From: an uncultured Corynebacterium sp.
GTDB lineage: Bacteria; Actinomycetota; Actinomycetes; Mycobacteriales; Mycobacteriaceae
Reading direction: 5' to 3'
Length of the DNA stretch: 64,000 nt
Assembly (NCBI GenBank): GCA_943908385.1
Contig: CALTTF010000002.1
Coordinates: forward strand, 1-64,000
The notes beneath the pieces are model-generated. The model did no database searches, had not been told where the DNA came from, and was given only the letters and a program-made list of their open reading frames with translations. The position numbers and the translations under genes were made by a program. This document shows, one piece after another, positions 1 to 9,942 of the stretch (position 1 is the stretch's first letter; each line of letters opens with the position of its first letter).

Positions 1-177
1 CGTCATAATGCGGTTGTTGCTCGGCCACTTTCCCGAAACTCTCCTGTCACGGCGTGAATACGTCTTTAACCCATGTCATCTTACACGGTTGTGGTCCCCC
101 ACAGCTGCAGCGCCAGCGCGGGCGACAGGGTGTTTCACGCGCGTTTTGGGGAGATTGCTGCTTTTCCTTATCTGTCA
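1..177. other. Left-edge stretch with no supported gene
   Basis: I see no convincing gene here. A short plus-strand reading frame crosses it but runs into the opposite Abi-like gene and has no recognisable product. In related corynebacteria gyrB lies on this side of dciA, so this may be the upstream region of gyrB, but the window ends too soon to tell. Confidence 0.4.
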
Positions 178-990
178 TCAAAGAAGCTCTCTGCCGGAGA
201 GAAAATCAGCCTTTGCCGCTAATGCTTTCTCTACTGAGTTTGCATCCGCAATTAATTGCGCTGCATCGTTATCGACATAGCTAGCAATCCCAACGAGATT
301 GTTTAGCTCCCTAAGGATGTTCTTTCCAAGCAGATGCTCGTGATGAGCGATTCTGTTACGGATACGCGCGAAACGGTTCAATTGATCGCGAAGCTGAGCT
401 CTCCGACCAGAAAAATTCGGAAAAGCTTCCTTTAGGCATGGTTGCCACAAAGTCTGCTCGTAGTTGAGGTATCCCTTTCCTGGTGCTGAACTTCCCTCAT
501 TGAGGAGGCTGATCCAAATACCGAGGGAGACCTTTCCAACAAAGATATCTCCCGTAATCGAGTCTGAACGTTTCCTACGCTTCACCTCGGACAACTTTTT
601 CTCGAATGCTTCATAGTCTTTGGAAGTCAAGAGTAGGTATCTCGATTTTAAAAAATCCCCTTCCACAGAATCGCGCACAAACGTTTCGCCATTGCGTACA
701 AGCGTGTGCCAGCCATCAGTCGGAGAAACTTTGAAATAAGCACATAGATGATCATTTATTGAATTTCGGACGACGACTTCTACGAAAGAGATCCACGGCC
801 AGAGAGACCCAGCTACATGTGAATCCCAGAAATATAGGCGAGCAGCTGCGATTTCGATTCGCTTCGACAACTCAAGTCGTTTTTCGTCTTCGGCTAAGCA
901 TTCAATTGGAAGCTCAGTTTGAGAGCCGTCGCCGTTTTCGGCGACCTCCCGGTAAGTATCCATGCGTGGCACGGATACCAAGAGGTCCAT
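178..990 (-). CDS. Abi-family (HEPN-like) abortive-infection protein
   Basis: About 270 residues from the ATG at 990; the frame stays open to a TTG at 1095, so the start is uncertain. Near the middle is the Abi-family segment AARLYFWDSHVAG followed by EVVVRNSIN. Near the C-terminus is RIRNRIAHHE, which contains the Rx4H motif of HEPN ribonucleases. Abi proteins of this type are associated with phage defence, often by RNA cleavage; that activity is inferred here. The gene is visibly poorer in G+C than its neighbours and sits just downstream of dciA, where gyrB would be expected, which suggests acquisition by transfer. No partner antitoxin is visible in the window. Confidence 0.75.
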   Translation of the reverse strand: MDLLVSVPRMDTYREVAENGDGSQTELPIECLAEDEKRLELSKRIEIAAARLYFWDSHVAGSLWPWISFVEVVVRNSINDHLCAYFKVSPTDGWHTLVRNGETFVRDSVEGDFLKSRYLLLTSKDYEAFEKKLSEVKRRKRSDSITGDIFVGKVSLGIWISLLNEGSSAPGKGYLNYEQTLWQPCLKEAFPNFSGRRAQLRDQLNRFARIRNRIAHHEHLLGKNILRELNNLVGIASYVDNDAAQLIADANSVEKALAAKADFLSGRELL

Positions 991-1134
991 GTCAAGATCA
1001 CTAAATTTCAATTCCCCGCCCCCCGACAGTTCAAGTGCCCCGAGCGTCCTGCAGAGCAGAACCTTCGTCTTACGACTCAATCTCGGAGCTAACAAGCAAA
1101 ATCTTATCTCCTTGCTTGTCGTTGATCAAGCGCC

Positions 1135-1770
1135 TTATCCATACGTGTCCCGCGGCCCACGGCCTTTGACGTGCAGGGGCCCGTACCGCCAGTTCTTGGT
1201 CTTCGGCGGGTAGACGTGGAGCTTGGTGATCACGCCGGGACCGATCTTCTCCGCGATCTGGGACAGCACGGTGGACTGCATGTACTTCAGGTTTGTCGCC
1301 CAGGCGGTCTGGTCGCAGGAGATGAACAGTTCGCCGTCTTTGATCATGCTGACTTCGGTGTGTTGGGCGATCTTCTCCCCCACCAGCGCTTCCCAATTGC
1401 CCATCACCCAGCCGTGGGCGATCGGTTCGGTCCATTCGCGCTGGGAAATCTCCTTTTTCAGCAGCGATCCGAAGCCGGCGACTGTGTATTCCCGTTGCAG
1501 AGGGCGCCCGTCGGGGCCGGTCGGGCGACCCCGTTGGAACCTTTTCTTTTTCGCCGGCTCAGGTGTGAGATCCAGGCCCGGCACGGAGATCTCCGGTGCC
1601 GCGGGTTCGTCGGCGCCCATCGCGACGGCAAGCTTGCCCACCGAACGGCGCGGCACGACATTCTTTCCCTGCCCCGACAGCCGCGGAACCTTCCCGCCGC
1701 GGCGTTTCGCGGTAGCGCGGAGATTCTCGAACGTGGCGCGGACCAGGTCTGGTTCTTCCGGCCGCGTCAC
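1135..1770 (-). CDS. dciA: DciA/DUF721 family protein, helicase-loading factor
   Basis: 211 residues. The C-terminal half carries the DUF721 domain (region around [20 protein letters not shown] and the following [18 protein letters not shown]). The N-terminal half is basic and looks disordered. DciA proteins load the replicative helicase DnaB in bacteria that lack DnaC. The GTG start overlaps the recF stop by four bases (GTGA), so translation is probably coupled. The position after dnaN and recF matches the actinobacterial arrangement, in which dciA precedes gyrB. Confidence 0.88.
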   Translation of the reverse strand: MTRPEEPDLVRATFENLRATAKRRGGKVPRLSGQGKNVVPRRSVGKLAVAMGADEPAAPEISVPGLDLTPEPAKKKRFQRGRPTGPDGRPLQREYTVAGFGSLLKKEISQREWTEPIAHGWVMGNWEALVGEKIAQHTEVSMIKDGELFISCDQTAWATNLKYMQSTVLSQIAEKIGPGVITKLHVYPPKTKNWRYGPLHVKGRGPRDTYG

Positions 1771-2963
1771 GGGGCGTCCTCAATCCGCGACACACGCCGC
1801 CCGTCGTCGCTGTCCTCCATGACGACGCCGTAGCGCGCGGAGACATGGTCGTCGAGATTCCCAGGCAGGTCGTCGCCGACGGCGGCAGTGATGAGCACTT
1901 GCTCAGCCTTCTCCGCCACAGACACAAGGCGCTGACGGCGCTTGGCGTCGAGTTCAGCGAAGACATCGTCCAAGATCAGCACGGGTTCCGCGCCATCGGA
2001 GGCCAGCAGCGCGTACTCCGCCAAGTGCAGCGACAGCGCGAACGACCAAGTCTCGCCGTGGCTCGCGTACCCCTTCGCCGGCTGGTCACCCAACATCAGC
2101 ACGAGATCGTCGCGGTGTGGGCCGACCAGCGTCGTGCCCCGGTCGATCTCCTCCTTGCGCCGCCGCGACAGCTCAGTGAGAAAAGCGGCCTCAAGAATCT
2201 CCGGGTCATCACTATCAACGCCAGCGAGCTTATCGACGCCCCCATCCACCGTCGACACATAACTAATGCTCGCCGGCCGCGACTCCGGCGCCACCGAAGC
2301 ATATGCGTCGTGGACTGGCTGGGCGAGCTCCCCCACCAGCTTTTTGCGCCCCGCGATCACCTGCGCGCCGAGGGAGGCCAGCTGCATGTCCCAAGCGTCG
2401 AGGGTGGACAGCGCGCTCGCGCCCTGGTCGTCGTTATAACCGCGGCGCAGCAGCATATTCTGCGAGCGCAGCAGAGCATTGCGCTGGCGCAGAACCTTGT
2501 CGTAATCGGCTTTCGCCCCGCCGAAGCGCGGCGTGCGGATGGCGGCCAGCCCGTCTAAGAAGCGGCGCCGCTCCCCCGGCTCGCCCACGACGAGCGCCAA
2601 GTCTTCCGGCGCGAAGACCACCGTGCGCAGAACGCCGAGAATCTCCCGCGGCGATTTCAGCCGCGTGCGGTTGATCTGCGCCTGGTTCGCTTCCTTCGGC
2701 TTGATCAGCAGGTGCGTCGTCAGCTCGCGACCCTCGTTGACCGTGGTCACCGACACCCGGGCATTCTGCGCGCCCGCGCGCACCAGCGGCTGGTCGTTGG
2801 AGACGCGGTGGCTGGACAGCGTCGCCGAGTAGATGACCGCCTCGACGATATTGGTCTTGCCGTGGCCGTTGCGGCCGGAAAAGACTGTGACTCCTTTATC
2901 CAGCGCGAGATTCAGCTCCGGCCAGGAGCGGAAATCGCGCAGATCGAGTTCACGGACAAACAC
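1767..2963 (-). CDS. recF: DNA replication/repair protein RecF
   Basis: 398 residues, normal for RecF. It is an SMC-like ABC ATPase that with RecO and RecR loads RecA at single-strand gaps. The Walker A motif is [11 protein letters not shown] near residue 30. The signature region is near [12 protein letters not shown] (Walker B, about residue 340). It starts with GTG only three bases after dnaN, so it is part of the dnaN-recF-dciA operon. One copy of the 11-base word lies inside it at 2228, read as VDKL codons on the coding strand. Confidence 0.97.
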   Translation of the reverse strand: MFVRELDLRDFRSWPELNLALDKGVTVFSGRNGHGKTNIVEAVIYSATLSSHRVSNDQPLVRAGAQNARVSVTTVNEGRELTTHLLIKPKEANQAQINRTRLKSPREILGVLRTVVFAPEDLALVVGEPGERRRFLDGLAAIRTPRFGGAKADYDKVLRQRNALLRSQNMLLRRGYNDDQGASALSTLDAWDMQLASLGAQVIAGRKKLVGELAQPVHDAYASVAPESRPASISYVSTVDGGVDKLAGVDSDDPEILEAAFLTELSRRRKEEIDRGTTLVGPHRDDLVLMLGDQPAKGYASHGETWSFALSLHLAEYALLASDGAEPVLILDDVFAELDAKRRQRLVSVAEKAEQVLITAAVGDDLPGNLDDHVSARYGVVMEDSDDGRRVSRIEDAP

Positions 2964-2966
2964 GTG

Positions 2967-4154
2967 CTATCCCGGCAGGCGCACCGGCATGAGCAGGTAG
3001 GTGAAGTCCGTCGCCGGGGTCTCAAACGTGCCGTCCGCGCCTGCCTCCGGCATCTCCTCCGGCTCCGGGATCATGATCGCCGGGCGGGACGCCTCGGTGA
3101 AACCGAAAACGACGCGCTTGGTGGGGATGACGCTCAAACCGTCGCGGAGGTATCCGGAGTTGAAGGCGATGAGCAACTCGTCGGCGCCGGTGAACGCGCA
3201 CTGGAGCGACTCGGATGCCTCACCGGAATCGGCGCCGGAGGCGTACAGCGAGACCTCGCCCGGCTTGAAGTGCATGCGCAGCTGCGCGTTGCGGTCGGCG
3301 ACCAGGCTCACGCGGCGGATGGCCTCCACCAGCGGTGCGATCTCCACCGAGGCCATCGACGTGTGCGTCTTCGGCAGCAGCGGCTGAATATTCGGGAATT
3401 CCGCGTCCAGCATGCGCGTGGTGGTCTCGCGGTTCTGCGAGTGCAGGCCGAACAGTCCGTCGCCGCCGACATTCTCACCGGTGCCCACGGCGATCTCCAC
3501 CGGATCCTGCAAATGGGAATCCAGCGTGCGCGCGTTGTCCAGCAGCGTCTTCGCCGGGACGAGCAGCTTCGCCTGCACGTCGTTTGCGACCGGATCCCAT
3601 TCCAGGGAGCGCAGCGCCAGACGGAAACGGTCGGTGGCGGCCAGCTTCACCTGGTTGCCGGTGATCTCCATGTGCACACCGGTCAGCATCGGCAGCGTGT
3701 CGTCGCGGCCGGCCGCCGACGCGACCTGGGTGACAGCATTGACGAAGGTTGAGGTGTCCAGCGTGCCGGTGACCTCCGGCAGGGTGGGCAGCTGCGGGTA
3801 ATCGTCGAGCGGCATCAGCGGCAGCTCGAAGCGCGCGGAACCGCCCTGGAGCAGAAGACGCGAATTATCGACGGACACCTCGACTGGCTTGGCCGGCATA
3901 TTCGACACGATGTCCGCCATCAGCTTGCCGGCGACAGCCACCCGGCCCGGCTCAGTGACTTCGGCGCTGATGCGCACGCGGGTGGAGACCTCGTAGTCGA
4001 AGCCCGCCAGTTCCAGTCCGTTGTCGTCCGCCGTGATCACCACGGCGCGGAGCACCGGCTGCGTGTTCTTCGTGGGCAGGTTTCGTGCAACCCATGCGAC
4101 GGCATCCGAAAGATCGTCCTTGTGCACGCGGAATGACACGTTGTTGTCGTCCAT
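2967..4154 (-). CDS. dnaN: DNA polymerase III sliding clamp, beta subunit
   Basis: 395 residues with three clamp domains. The C-terminus ends YLLMPVRLPG, the usual form of the clamp tail next to the partner-binding pocket. It forms the ring that tethers DNA polymerase III to DNA. It is the first gene of the dnaN-recF-dciA transcription unit and is separated from dnaA by 595 bases carrying DnaA boxes. Confidence 0.98.
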   Translation of the reverse strand: MDDNNVSFRVHKDDLSDAVAWVARNLPTKNTQPVLRAVVITADDNGLELAGFDYEVSTRVRISAEVTEPGRVAVAGKLMADIVSNMPAKPVEVSVDNSRLLLQGGSARFELPLMPLDDYPQLPTLPEVTGTLDTSTFVNAVTQVASAAGRDDTLPMLTGVHMEITGNQVKLAATDRFRLALRSLEWDPVANDVQAKLLVPAKTLLDNARTLDSHLQDPVEIAVGTGENVGGDGLFGLHSQNRETTTRMLDAEFPNIQPLLPKTHTSMASVEIAPLVEAIRRVSLVADRNAQLRMHFKPGEVSLYASGADSGEASESLQCAFTGADELLIAFNSGYLRDGLSVIPTKRVVFGFTEASRPAIMIPEPEEMPEAGADGTFETPATDFTYLLMPVRLPG

Positions 4155-4685
4155 GGTCCTCGTTGCTCCTTGCTAGCGCTGCCGTTCGTCAGGTGAGCTC
4201 ATGTCCAACTCACCTTAAGCGGTACGTGGTTTCCCCTCAACGGAAGGCTGCCCATAGCTGTGCGCGCCAGTGGGCGGGCCCGGCGGAGTTGTCCCCACGC
4301 TCTCTTTCTCTTGGATTCAATACTAGGAAAAAGAATGGGAGTAACAGTAGGCGTTGTGAAGTCTGTGGATCACAGCCTATTGCGCCACGTCGGCTCGGCG
4401 TGTCGCCTGTGGGTTACGGGTGTGCAATTTCTGTGGATAACTCGGTTAAGGTGTGGATAACTTTTCTGGCGCCTCCGTTCCCCACAACCCCGCCGTGTCA
4501 TTCCACCGCTAACTCACACATTTCCTCCACGCCTGTGGACAGCGCTTTCATCCTGTGGAGAACTTAGATGTGACTAACTCAACTTAATTACAACGGTGGA
4601 ATTACACAGGTGTGCATAACTCTGTGGATAACTGAATCAGTGTGAAAACCTGCAATTCCCTGCCAGTCACGGAGGGTTAAACGAC

Positions 4686-4723
4686 AAAAACGCGCCATGG
4701 AGGTGGTGTTCCTCGAGGGCGCG
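4686..4723 (-). terminator. Rho-independent terminator of dnaA
   Basis: On the minus strand the arms CGCGCC (4718-4723) and GGCGCG (4691-4696) enclose a loop with a short inner AGG/CCT pairing. They are followed at once by TTTTTG. It lies about 27 bases after the dnaA stop codon. Confidence 0.7.
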
Positions 4724-4732
4724 CAGATGGGG

Positions 4733-4743
4733 CGTCGATAAGC
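4733..4743 (-). repeat. Intergenic copy of the 11-base word GCTTATCGACG
   Basis: This copy lies between the dnaA stop codon and the dnaA terminator. It is one of only two copies of the 22 outside genes, which shows that the word is not simply a product of codon choice. Confidence 0.8.
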
Positions 4744-4749
4744 GGAGTG

Positions 4750-6384
4750 CTACCTCGCGCGAACGCGGTTCTTGATGATCTGGGTGAGCTCCTGGATCTC
4801 GTCGTAGGTCTCTCTGTTCTCCGTCATTTCCTTGCGGATCTTGCGGTCGGCGTACATGACCGTCGTGTGGTCCTTGCCGCCGAATTCCTGGCCGATCTTC
4901 GGCAACGACAGGTCGGTGAGCTCGCGGCACAGGTACATGGCCAGCTGGCGGGCGTGCGCGACGACGCGCGTCTTGCCCGCGCCGGTGAGCTTGTCCATCG
5001 GGACGCGGAAATATTCCGCCGCGGCCTCCTTGATGGTCTCCGCCGTGATGGTCACGTCGCCCTCGTCCGGGAGAATGTCGCGGAGCGCGACCTGCGCGAC
5101 GTCGAGAGTGATCGGCTCGTTGATCAGCGACGAATACGCGGAAACCCTGATGAGCGCGCCCTCGAGCTCGCGGATGGAGGACTCGAATTGCGACGCGATG
5201 AGCTCGAGCACGTCCTCGCTGACGCGCGTGCCGTCGGCGGCCGCCTTCTTCATCAGGATCGCGATGCGCGTCTCCAGGTCCGGCGGCTGAATATCGGTGA
5301 TCAGGCCGCCCTCGAAGCGCGTGCGCAGGCGGTCCTCGAGTGTGGTCAGCTGCTTCGGCGGACGGTCGGACGACAAGATGATCTGCTTATTCGCCTGGTG
5401 CAGGGCGTTGAAGGTGTGGAAGAACTCCTCCTGCGTGCCTTCCTTGCCCTCCAAGAACTGGATGTCGTCGACCATGAGAATGTCCAGGTCGCGGTAGCGG
5501 CGCTTGAAGGATTCCTGCCGGTCGTCGCGCACGGAGTTGATGTAGTCGTTGGTGAACTCCTCCGATGAGACGTACTTGATGCGCAGGTTCGGCTGCAGCA
5601 CCTGTGCGTAATTGCCCGCGGCGTGGAGCAAGTGCGTCTTGCCCAGGCCGGAGCCGCCCCAGATGAACAGCGGGTTGTAGGCGCGCGCCGGATTCTCCGC
5701 GACGGCGACCGCCGCGCCGTTGGCGAAACGGTTGGATGAGCCGATGACGAAATTCTCGAAGGTGTACTTCGGGTTCAGGCTCATTTCCCGGTCCGGGTCG
5801 TGCGCCGGCTTCTCGCGCGGAATGCGCTGCGGGGCGGGCACGATCGGGTGGCTCGACTGCTGGCGGGAGGATTCCTCGACCGGGTTCTCCTGCTGCTGCG
5901 CGTGGATCCGCGCGAGCTCGTCCAGCCCCATCGGCAGCTGCTCCCCCGCCAGCGGCGACGGGTTCGCCTGCTGCTGTACCTGTTGTTGTTGCTTGGGCTC
6001 CGAATAAGTGCTGTACCAGTCGTCGGCGGAGCTGTCGGTGTGCTGCGTGTGCTGGGCTGGCTGCTGGACCTGCTGCTCAGGGGCCGGTGCGGCGGCCGGC
6101 GCGTTCACCGAGACGGCGAGATTGCACGGCTGGCCCATGTGGTGGCTGAGCAGCTCCACGATGTAGGGGCCGAGGTTGTTCTCCACGACATTCTTCGCGG
6201 CGGCGTGGGGGGCGGAGAGAATGCAGTAGCCGTCGACAAGCATGACGGGTTTGACGAGCTGCAGGTACGCGCGGTCCCCCGGGCTGAAGGTGGGTACGTG
6301 GGAATTCGGGCGTTCGGACAGGTTCAGCAGTTCGGCGACAATGTCCTGCCACAGAGCATTCAAACTCTGTTGGTCGTGTGCCAT
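4750..6384 (-). CDS. dnaA: Chromosomal replication initiator DnaA
   Basis: 544 residues. Domain I is at about 1-100. A long Gln-rich linker (about 115-190, with QQQQVQQQ runs) follows. The AAA+ domain has Walker [12 protein letters not shown] (about residue 245) and Walker [13 protein letters not shown]. The DNA-binding domain IV contains the signature [13 protein letters not shown]. DnaA-ATP binds DnaA boxes and opens oriC. Boxes lie on both sides of the gene, so autoregulation is likely. Confidence 0.98.
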   Translation of the reverse strand: MAHDQQSLNALWQDIVAELLNLSERPNSHVPTFSPGDRAYLQLVKPVMLVDGYCILSAPHAAAKNVVENNLGPYIVELLSHHMGQPCNLAVSVNAPAAAPAPEQQVQQPAQHTQHTDSSADDWYSTYSEPKQQQQVQQQANPSPLAGEQLPMGLDELARIHAQQQENPVEESSRQQSSHPIVPAPQRIPREKPAHDPDREMSLNPKYTFENFVIGSSNRFANGAAVAVAENPARAYNPLFIWGGSGLGKTHLLHAAGNYAQVLQPNLRIKYVSSEEFTNDYINSVRDDRQESFKRRYRDLDILMVDDIQFLEGKEGTQEEFFHTFNALHQANKQIILSSDRPPKQLTTLEDRLRTRFEGGLITDIQPPDLETRIAILMKKAAADGTRVSEDVLELIASQFESSIRELEGALIRVSAYSSLINEPITLDVAQVALRDILPDEGDVTITAETIKEAAAEYFRVPMDKLTGAGKTRVVAHARQLAMYLCRELTDLSLPKIGQEFGGKDHTTVMYADRKIRKEMTENRETYDEIQELTQIIKNRVRAR

Positions 6385-7218
6385 GAAAGCCCGCTTTCCC
6401 TATCTCCGAATTCCAACGATCAGCCCGCGGCGCACACCATCCCCGGTTCCGGGCCGTGCGCGCCGCGGGCTATTCACAACTCACAGGAGTGTGAACATCG
6501 CCCTGAACTTGTGAATTCACAAAGTTATCCACAGGGCGTTGCCGTGTCGACGTGAAGTTTATCCACAAGACAATCATTGTGCTGTGGATAACCCTCAGCG
6601 GCCAAATTATCGCCTTTGAACTCGTCGTTTTCCGCTTCAACCGGCTAAGCCTCAATGTCTAATTGAGGTTTATCCACAGCGGTGGTGAGAATTTTCCTGT
6701 GAAGTTGTGGTGATAAAGCTTTCTTACCCTGCTCCGCCGCCGACTGTCTAGGTGACCGTCCCGCCGCCGGGGCGCCGTCCGCGGTGAGTGGGAAAGCACG
6801 TTCGACACCCCCACCGGTCCCGCGCAGGCTACGTCGGCGTGTCGGGTTTGACCTGCGGAAAAACACACTGTTGTAATTTCGGGGGTGAACGAATTTGGGG
6901 TCAACTACCCCCGCGCGTCGATTTGGCCGGTGCGACGGCGATCACGTATTCTGTCATGGTCTGTCGCACTCTAGTGACCACTGGGATTCATGGGAATCCG
7001 TAGGGACCTGGGTGTGCGTGAGAGCATCATCAGCGCCGAGCACCGGGCCGCCGATACTGGCGAGTCAGCGCAGATAATGCATGCCACCAGCGAAATCGCT
7101 GTAAGAGCATCTCACTTACATATTTTGAAAATGGCTGCCTCTCCCCGGGAAGGCGCACGCGCCGCAAGGTTCGGTGTGCGCCGCTGGCCGCCGCATAGAT
7201 TGCAAGGAGTACCCCGCC
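6385..7218. other. dnaA-rpmH spacer, probable oriC part 2 and divergent promoters
   Basis: An 834-base gene-free stretch with four perfect DnaA boxes: TTATCCACA at 6525-6533, 6559-6567 and 6669-6677, and TGTGGATAA at 6583-6591. These are close to the dnaA start, so they probably serve both origin function and dnaA autoregulation. Further right a TATTCT at 6947-6952 and an AT-rich TACATATTTT near 7117 are candidate -10 regions for rpmH; neither can be proven by eye. No gene was found in it. Confidence 0.75.
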
Positions 7219-7356
7219 ATGTCTAAGCGGACTTTCCAGCCGAATAACCGTCGTCGTGCCCGCAAGCACGGCTTCCGTACCCGCATGAACACCCGTGCCG
7301 GCCGCGCCATCGTTTCCGCGCGCCGCCGCAAGGGCCGTTCCAAGCTCACCGCCTAG
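7219..7356 (+). CDS. rpmH: 50S ribosomal protein L34
   Basis: 45 residues, very basic, beginning [20 protein letters not shown] and ending [11 protein letters not shown], which is diagnostic of L34. The ATG at 7219 follows AAGGAG at 7203-7208. It is the first gene of the rpmH-rnpA-yidD-yidC-rsmG unit running away from oriC. Confidence 0.97.
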   Translation: MSKRTFQPNNRRRARKHGFRTRMNTRAGRAIVSARRRKGRSKLTA

Positions 7357-7380
7357 TCTTTCTAGGCTCATCTGAGCGCT

Positions 7381-7743
7381 GTGCTGCCCCGCGCCCATAA
7401 GCTCACCTCGTCTGCGGAATTCCGCAGGGTGATCTCAAAGGGCGGGCGCGCAGGCACCCGCACCCTCGTGGTGCACTATTACACCCGAACCGACACCGTC
7501 ATTTCCGGCGGTCCCCGGTTCGGGTTAATTGTGTCTAAGCAGGTGGGCAACGCCGTCGCCCGCCACCGCCTGTCGCGCCAGCTGCGGCACGTGTGCATGG
7601 ACGCCGCCGAACTTCTCGACCGGGAGGTGGACATCGTCGTCCGCGCCTTGCCGGCTAGTGCTCACGCGACGAGCGCCCAGTTGCTCAAGGACGTGCAATC
7701 GGGAATCGAGCGCGCCCGCAAGAAAGCGGCCGCGCGCTCATGA
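7381..7743 (+). CDS. rnpA: Ribonuclease P protein component
   Basis: 120 residues with a GTG start. The family segment [24 protein letters not shown] matches the RnpA RNR motif region (R-x-R-x-x-R-x-L). It is the protein cofactor that helps RNase P RNA process tRNA 5' ends. It follows rpmH by 24 bases and overlaps yidD by four (ATGA). Confidence 0.95.
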   Translation: MLPRAHKLTSSAEFRRVISKGGRAGTRTLVVHYYTRTDTVISGGPRFGLIVSKQVGNAVARHRLSRQLRHVCMDAAELLDREVDIVVRALPASAHATSAQLLKDVQSGIERARKKAAARS

Positions 7744-8024
7744 CCGACGCCCAGTACTTCAACACCGACGGCGAGCGCATTCCCGCACCGAGAGGGCCTG
7801 TCGGCCGCTTGATGGTGCGGTGCGTGCGGCTTTACCAAAAACTTTTCTCACCCCTTAAGATGGGATCGACGTGCCGCTTTGAGCCGACGTGCAGCGCGTA
7901 TGCGCTCGAAGCGGTGTCCCGGCATGGAGCGGCCCGCGGTGGCCTCCTCGCTCTTGCGCGTTTGAGCAAGTGCGGGCCCTGGCATCCCGGCGGCTACGAC
8001 CCCGTACCTATGAACAGGAGTTAG
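7740..8024 (+). CDS. yidD: Membrane protein insertion efficiency factor YidD
   Basis: 94 residues. The family core is KMGSTCRFEPTCSAYALEA followed by HPGGYDPVP. It is a small membrane-associated protein thought to assist YidC. The start overlaps the rnpA stop as ATGA, and yidC begins eight bases after the stop. Confidence 0.93.
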   Translation: MTDAQYFNTDGERIPAPRGPVGRLMVRCVRLYQKLFSPLKMGSTCRFEPTCSAYALEAVSRHGAARGGLLALARLSKCGPWHPGGYDPVPMNRS

Positions 8025-8031
8025 ACAACCA

Positions 8032-9210
8032 GTGCTGAATTTCATCTACTGGCCCATCTCAGCCGTCCTGTGGTTCTGGCACAAGATTTTCGGCTACATT
8101 TTCTCGCCGGATTCCGGTGCCGCGTGGCTGCTGGCAATCGTGTTTCTGACTTTCACCATCCGTGTCTTCCTGGTGAAGCCGATGGTGAACCAGCTGCGCG
8201 CCGGCCGGAAGATGCAGGAACTCCAGCCGAAGATGCAGGAGATCCGCGCCAAGTACGGCAAGGACCAGCAGAAGCAGGCGATGGAGATGCAGCGCCTGTA
8301 CAAGGAAGCCAACATGAACCCGTTGGCCAGCTGCATCGTGCCGCTGGTGCAGATGCCGGTGTTCATCGGCCTCCTGCACGTCCTGCGCTCCTTCAACCGC
8401 ACGGGCACCTCCGGCGGCGGCCTGGGCATGACCGTGGAGGAGAACCGCAACACCGCGAACTACATCTTCTCCCCTGAGGACGTCCAGTCCTTCCTGGATG
8501 CACGTGTCTTCGGAATTCCGCTGTCGTCCTACATGTCCATGCCGGAAGAGCAGTTCGCGGCGTTCGCCCCGGCGGATTTCTCCCGCACCGACATCATCAT
8601 GGTGGCTCTGCCGATGGTCATCGCCTGTGTGCTGCTGACCCACTTCAACGCGCGCATGTCGATGAGTCGCCAGCGCGAGCGCATGGCCAAGCGCAAGGCG
8701 GAGCAGGCGGCGACCGGCAAGAAGCAGCCGGAGACCGGCATGAACTCGCCGGAAATGATGGAAATGCAGATGAAGACCATGAACGGCATGATGCTGTGGT
8801 TCCTCCCGGCAACCCTGCTGTTCACCGGCGTCCTGTGGCACATCGGCCTTCTCACCTACATGCTGTCCAACAACATCTGGACCTTCTTCCAGACCAAGAT
8901 CGTCTACGCCAAGATGGACAAGGAAGAGGAAGAAGAGGAAGCAGCCAAGCGCGAGGCGAAGCGCGCTTCCGCCCCCGTTGCCGGTGCCCGCACCGTGGAC
9001 AACCGCTCCAAGAAGCAGCGCCAGCGCGACGCCGCGAAGCAGCGCGCCAACAACAACCACCCGGAGAACGAGCCGGAGGAGCAAACCGGCACCAACTCCG
9101 ATGTCGGCCTGAAGCCGAAGCCCGGCGCCAAGCCCGATAACCCGAAGAAGGGCAAGAAGAAAAAGGGCAAGAATAAGAACAACAACCAGGGCAAGAAGAA
9201 GGGGAATTAG
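8032..9210 (+). CDS. yidC: Membrane protein insertase YidC
   Basis: 392 residues with a GTG start. There are about five membrane segments: two near the N-terminus, one around [14 protein letters not shown], one around [18 protein letters not shown] and one around [22 protein letters not shown]. The C-terminal 100 residues form a long Lys/Asn/Glu-rich cytoplasmic tail ([13 protein letters not shown]). Such basic tails are known to contact the ribosome. It inserts membrane proteins alone or with SecYEG. Confidence 0.96.
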   Translation: MLNFIYWPISAVLWFWHKIFGYIFSPDSGAAWLLAIVFLTFTIRVFLVKPMVNQLRAGRKMQELQPKMQEIRAKYGKDQQKQAMEMQRLYKEANMNPLASCIVPLVQMPVFIGLLHVLRSFNRTGTSGGGLGMTVEENRNTANYIFSPEDVQSFLDARVFGIPLSSYMSMPEEQFAAFAPADFSRTDIIMVALPMVIACVLLTHFNARMSMSRQRERMAKRKAEQAATGKKQPETGMNSPEMMEMQMKTMNGMMLWFLPATLLFTGVLWHIGLLTYMLSNNIWTFFQTKIVYAKMDKEEEEEEAAKREAKRASAPVAGARTVDNRSKKQRQRDAAKQRANNNHPENEPEEQTGTNSDVGLKPKPGAKPDNPKKGKKKKGKNKNNNQGKKKGN

Positions 9211-9214
9211 GCAC

Positions 9215-9856
9215 ATGCCTGAGCACACGCCCGAGTGGGAGGCCGCGCCAGCGGCGGCAGCCGAGATCTTCGGCGACCGTCTGCCGCTCGCGCAGGCCTA
9301 CCATGATTCCCTGGCCACCACCGCCGCCGAGCGCGGTTTCATCGGCCCGAAGGAAGTATCCCGCCTGTGGAGCCGCCACGTGCTCAACTGCGCGGTCATC
9401 GCCGAGGCCTTCGACGAGGGCGCTCGTGTCGCGGACATCGGCTCGGGCGCGGGCCTGCCGGGCATCCCCCTGGCTATTGCGCGGCCGGACCTCGACATCA
9501 CGCTCATCGAGCCGCTGCTGAAACGCTCGACGTACCTCAGCGAGATAACCGAAGAACTCGGCCTCGACAATGTCACGGTCGTGCGCGGCCGCGCGGAAGA
9601 GCAGAAAAAGAAGCTTTTCGACGTCACCACCTCCCGCGCCGTCGCCCCCCTCGGCAAGCTGGCCGGCTGGTCCCTTCCCCTCGTGCGCCCCGGCGGTTCC
9701 ATGACCGCGATGAAGGGCGCGAGCGTGGCGGAGGAGCTCGAGCGCGACGCCGCCATGATCACCAAGGCCGGCGGCATCGACGCGGAGATCCTCACCGTCG
9801 GTGAGGGTCTGCTGGAGCAGCCCACCACCCTCATTCGCATCGTCCGCGCTGGTTAG
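9215..9856 (+). CDS. rsmG: 16S rRNA (guanine-527-N7) methyltransferase RsmG
   Basis: 213 residues. The S-adenosylmethionine-binding motif is [20 protein letters not shown], followed by [14 protein letters not shown], as in RsmG (GidB). It methylates G527 in the 530 loop of 16S rRNA; loss gives low-level streptomycin resistance in other bacteria. It starts four bases after yidC, in the conserved yidC-rsmG-parA order. A Jag/KhpB-like gene, present in mycobacteria between yidC and rsmG, is absent. Confidence 0.95.
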   Translation: MPEHTPEWEAAPAAAAEIFGDRLPLAQAYHDSLATTAAERGFIGPKEVSRLWSRHVLNCAVIAEAFDEGARVADIGSGAGLPGIPLAIARPDLDITLIEPLLKRSTYLSEITEELGLDNVTVVRGRAEEQKKKLFDVTTSRAVAPLGKLAGWSLPLVRPGGSMTAMKGASVAEELERDAAMITKAGGIDAEILTVGEGLLEQPTTLIRIVRAG

Positions 9857-9942
9857 CGCGCTGACGGGCGGTACTGGGTAACGGATGTCGGGGCGCTCTA
9901 CTAATCTGACAGTGATTGTTATTGACCGTGACGGGAGGCCAC

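Larger units (their letters stand above)
4155..4749. other. dnaA-dnaN spacer, probable oriC part 1
   Basis: This gene-free stretch has three perfect DnaA boxes (TGTGGATAA at 4432-4440, 4452-4460 and 4623-4631). It also has near-matches at 4364 (TGTGGATCA), 4534 (TGTGGACAG), 4554 (TGTGGAGAA) and 4611 (TGTGCATAA). All point the same way. The stretch at about 4562-4605 is AT-rich and is a candidate unwinding element. It also contains the dnaA terminator and a copy of the 11-base repeated word. A dnaN promoter should lie near 4160-4250 but I cannot assign it. Confidence 0.8.

Noticed and set aside
130..145. TGTTTCACGCGCGTTT as a fifth parS site
   Set aside because: Only the left half matches; the right arm of the palindrome is missing.
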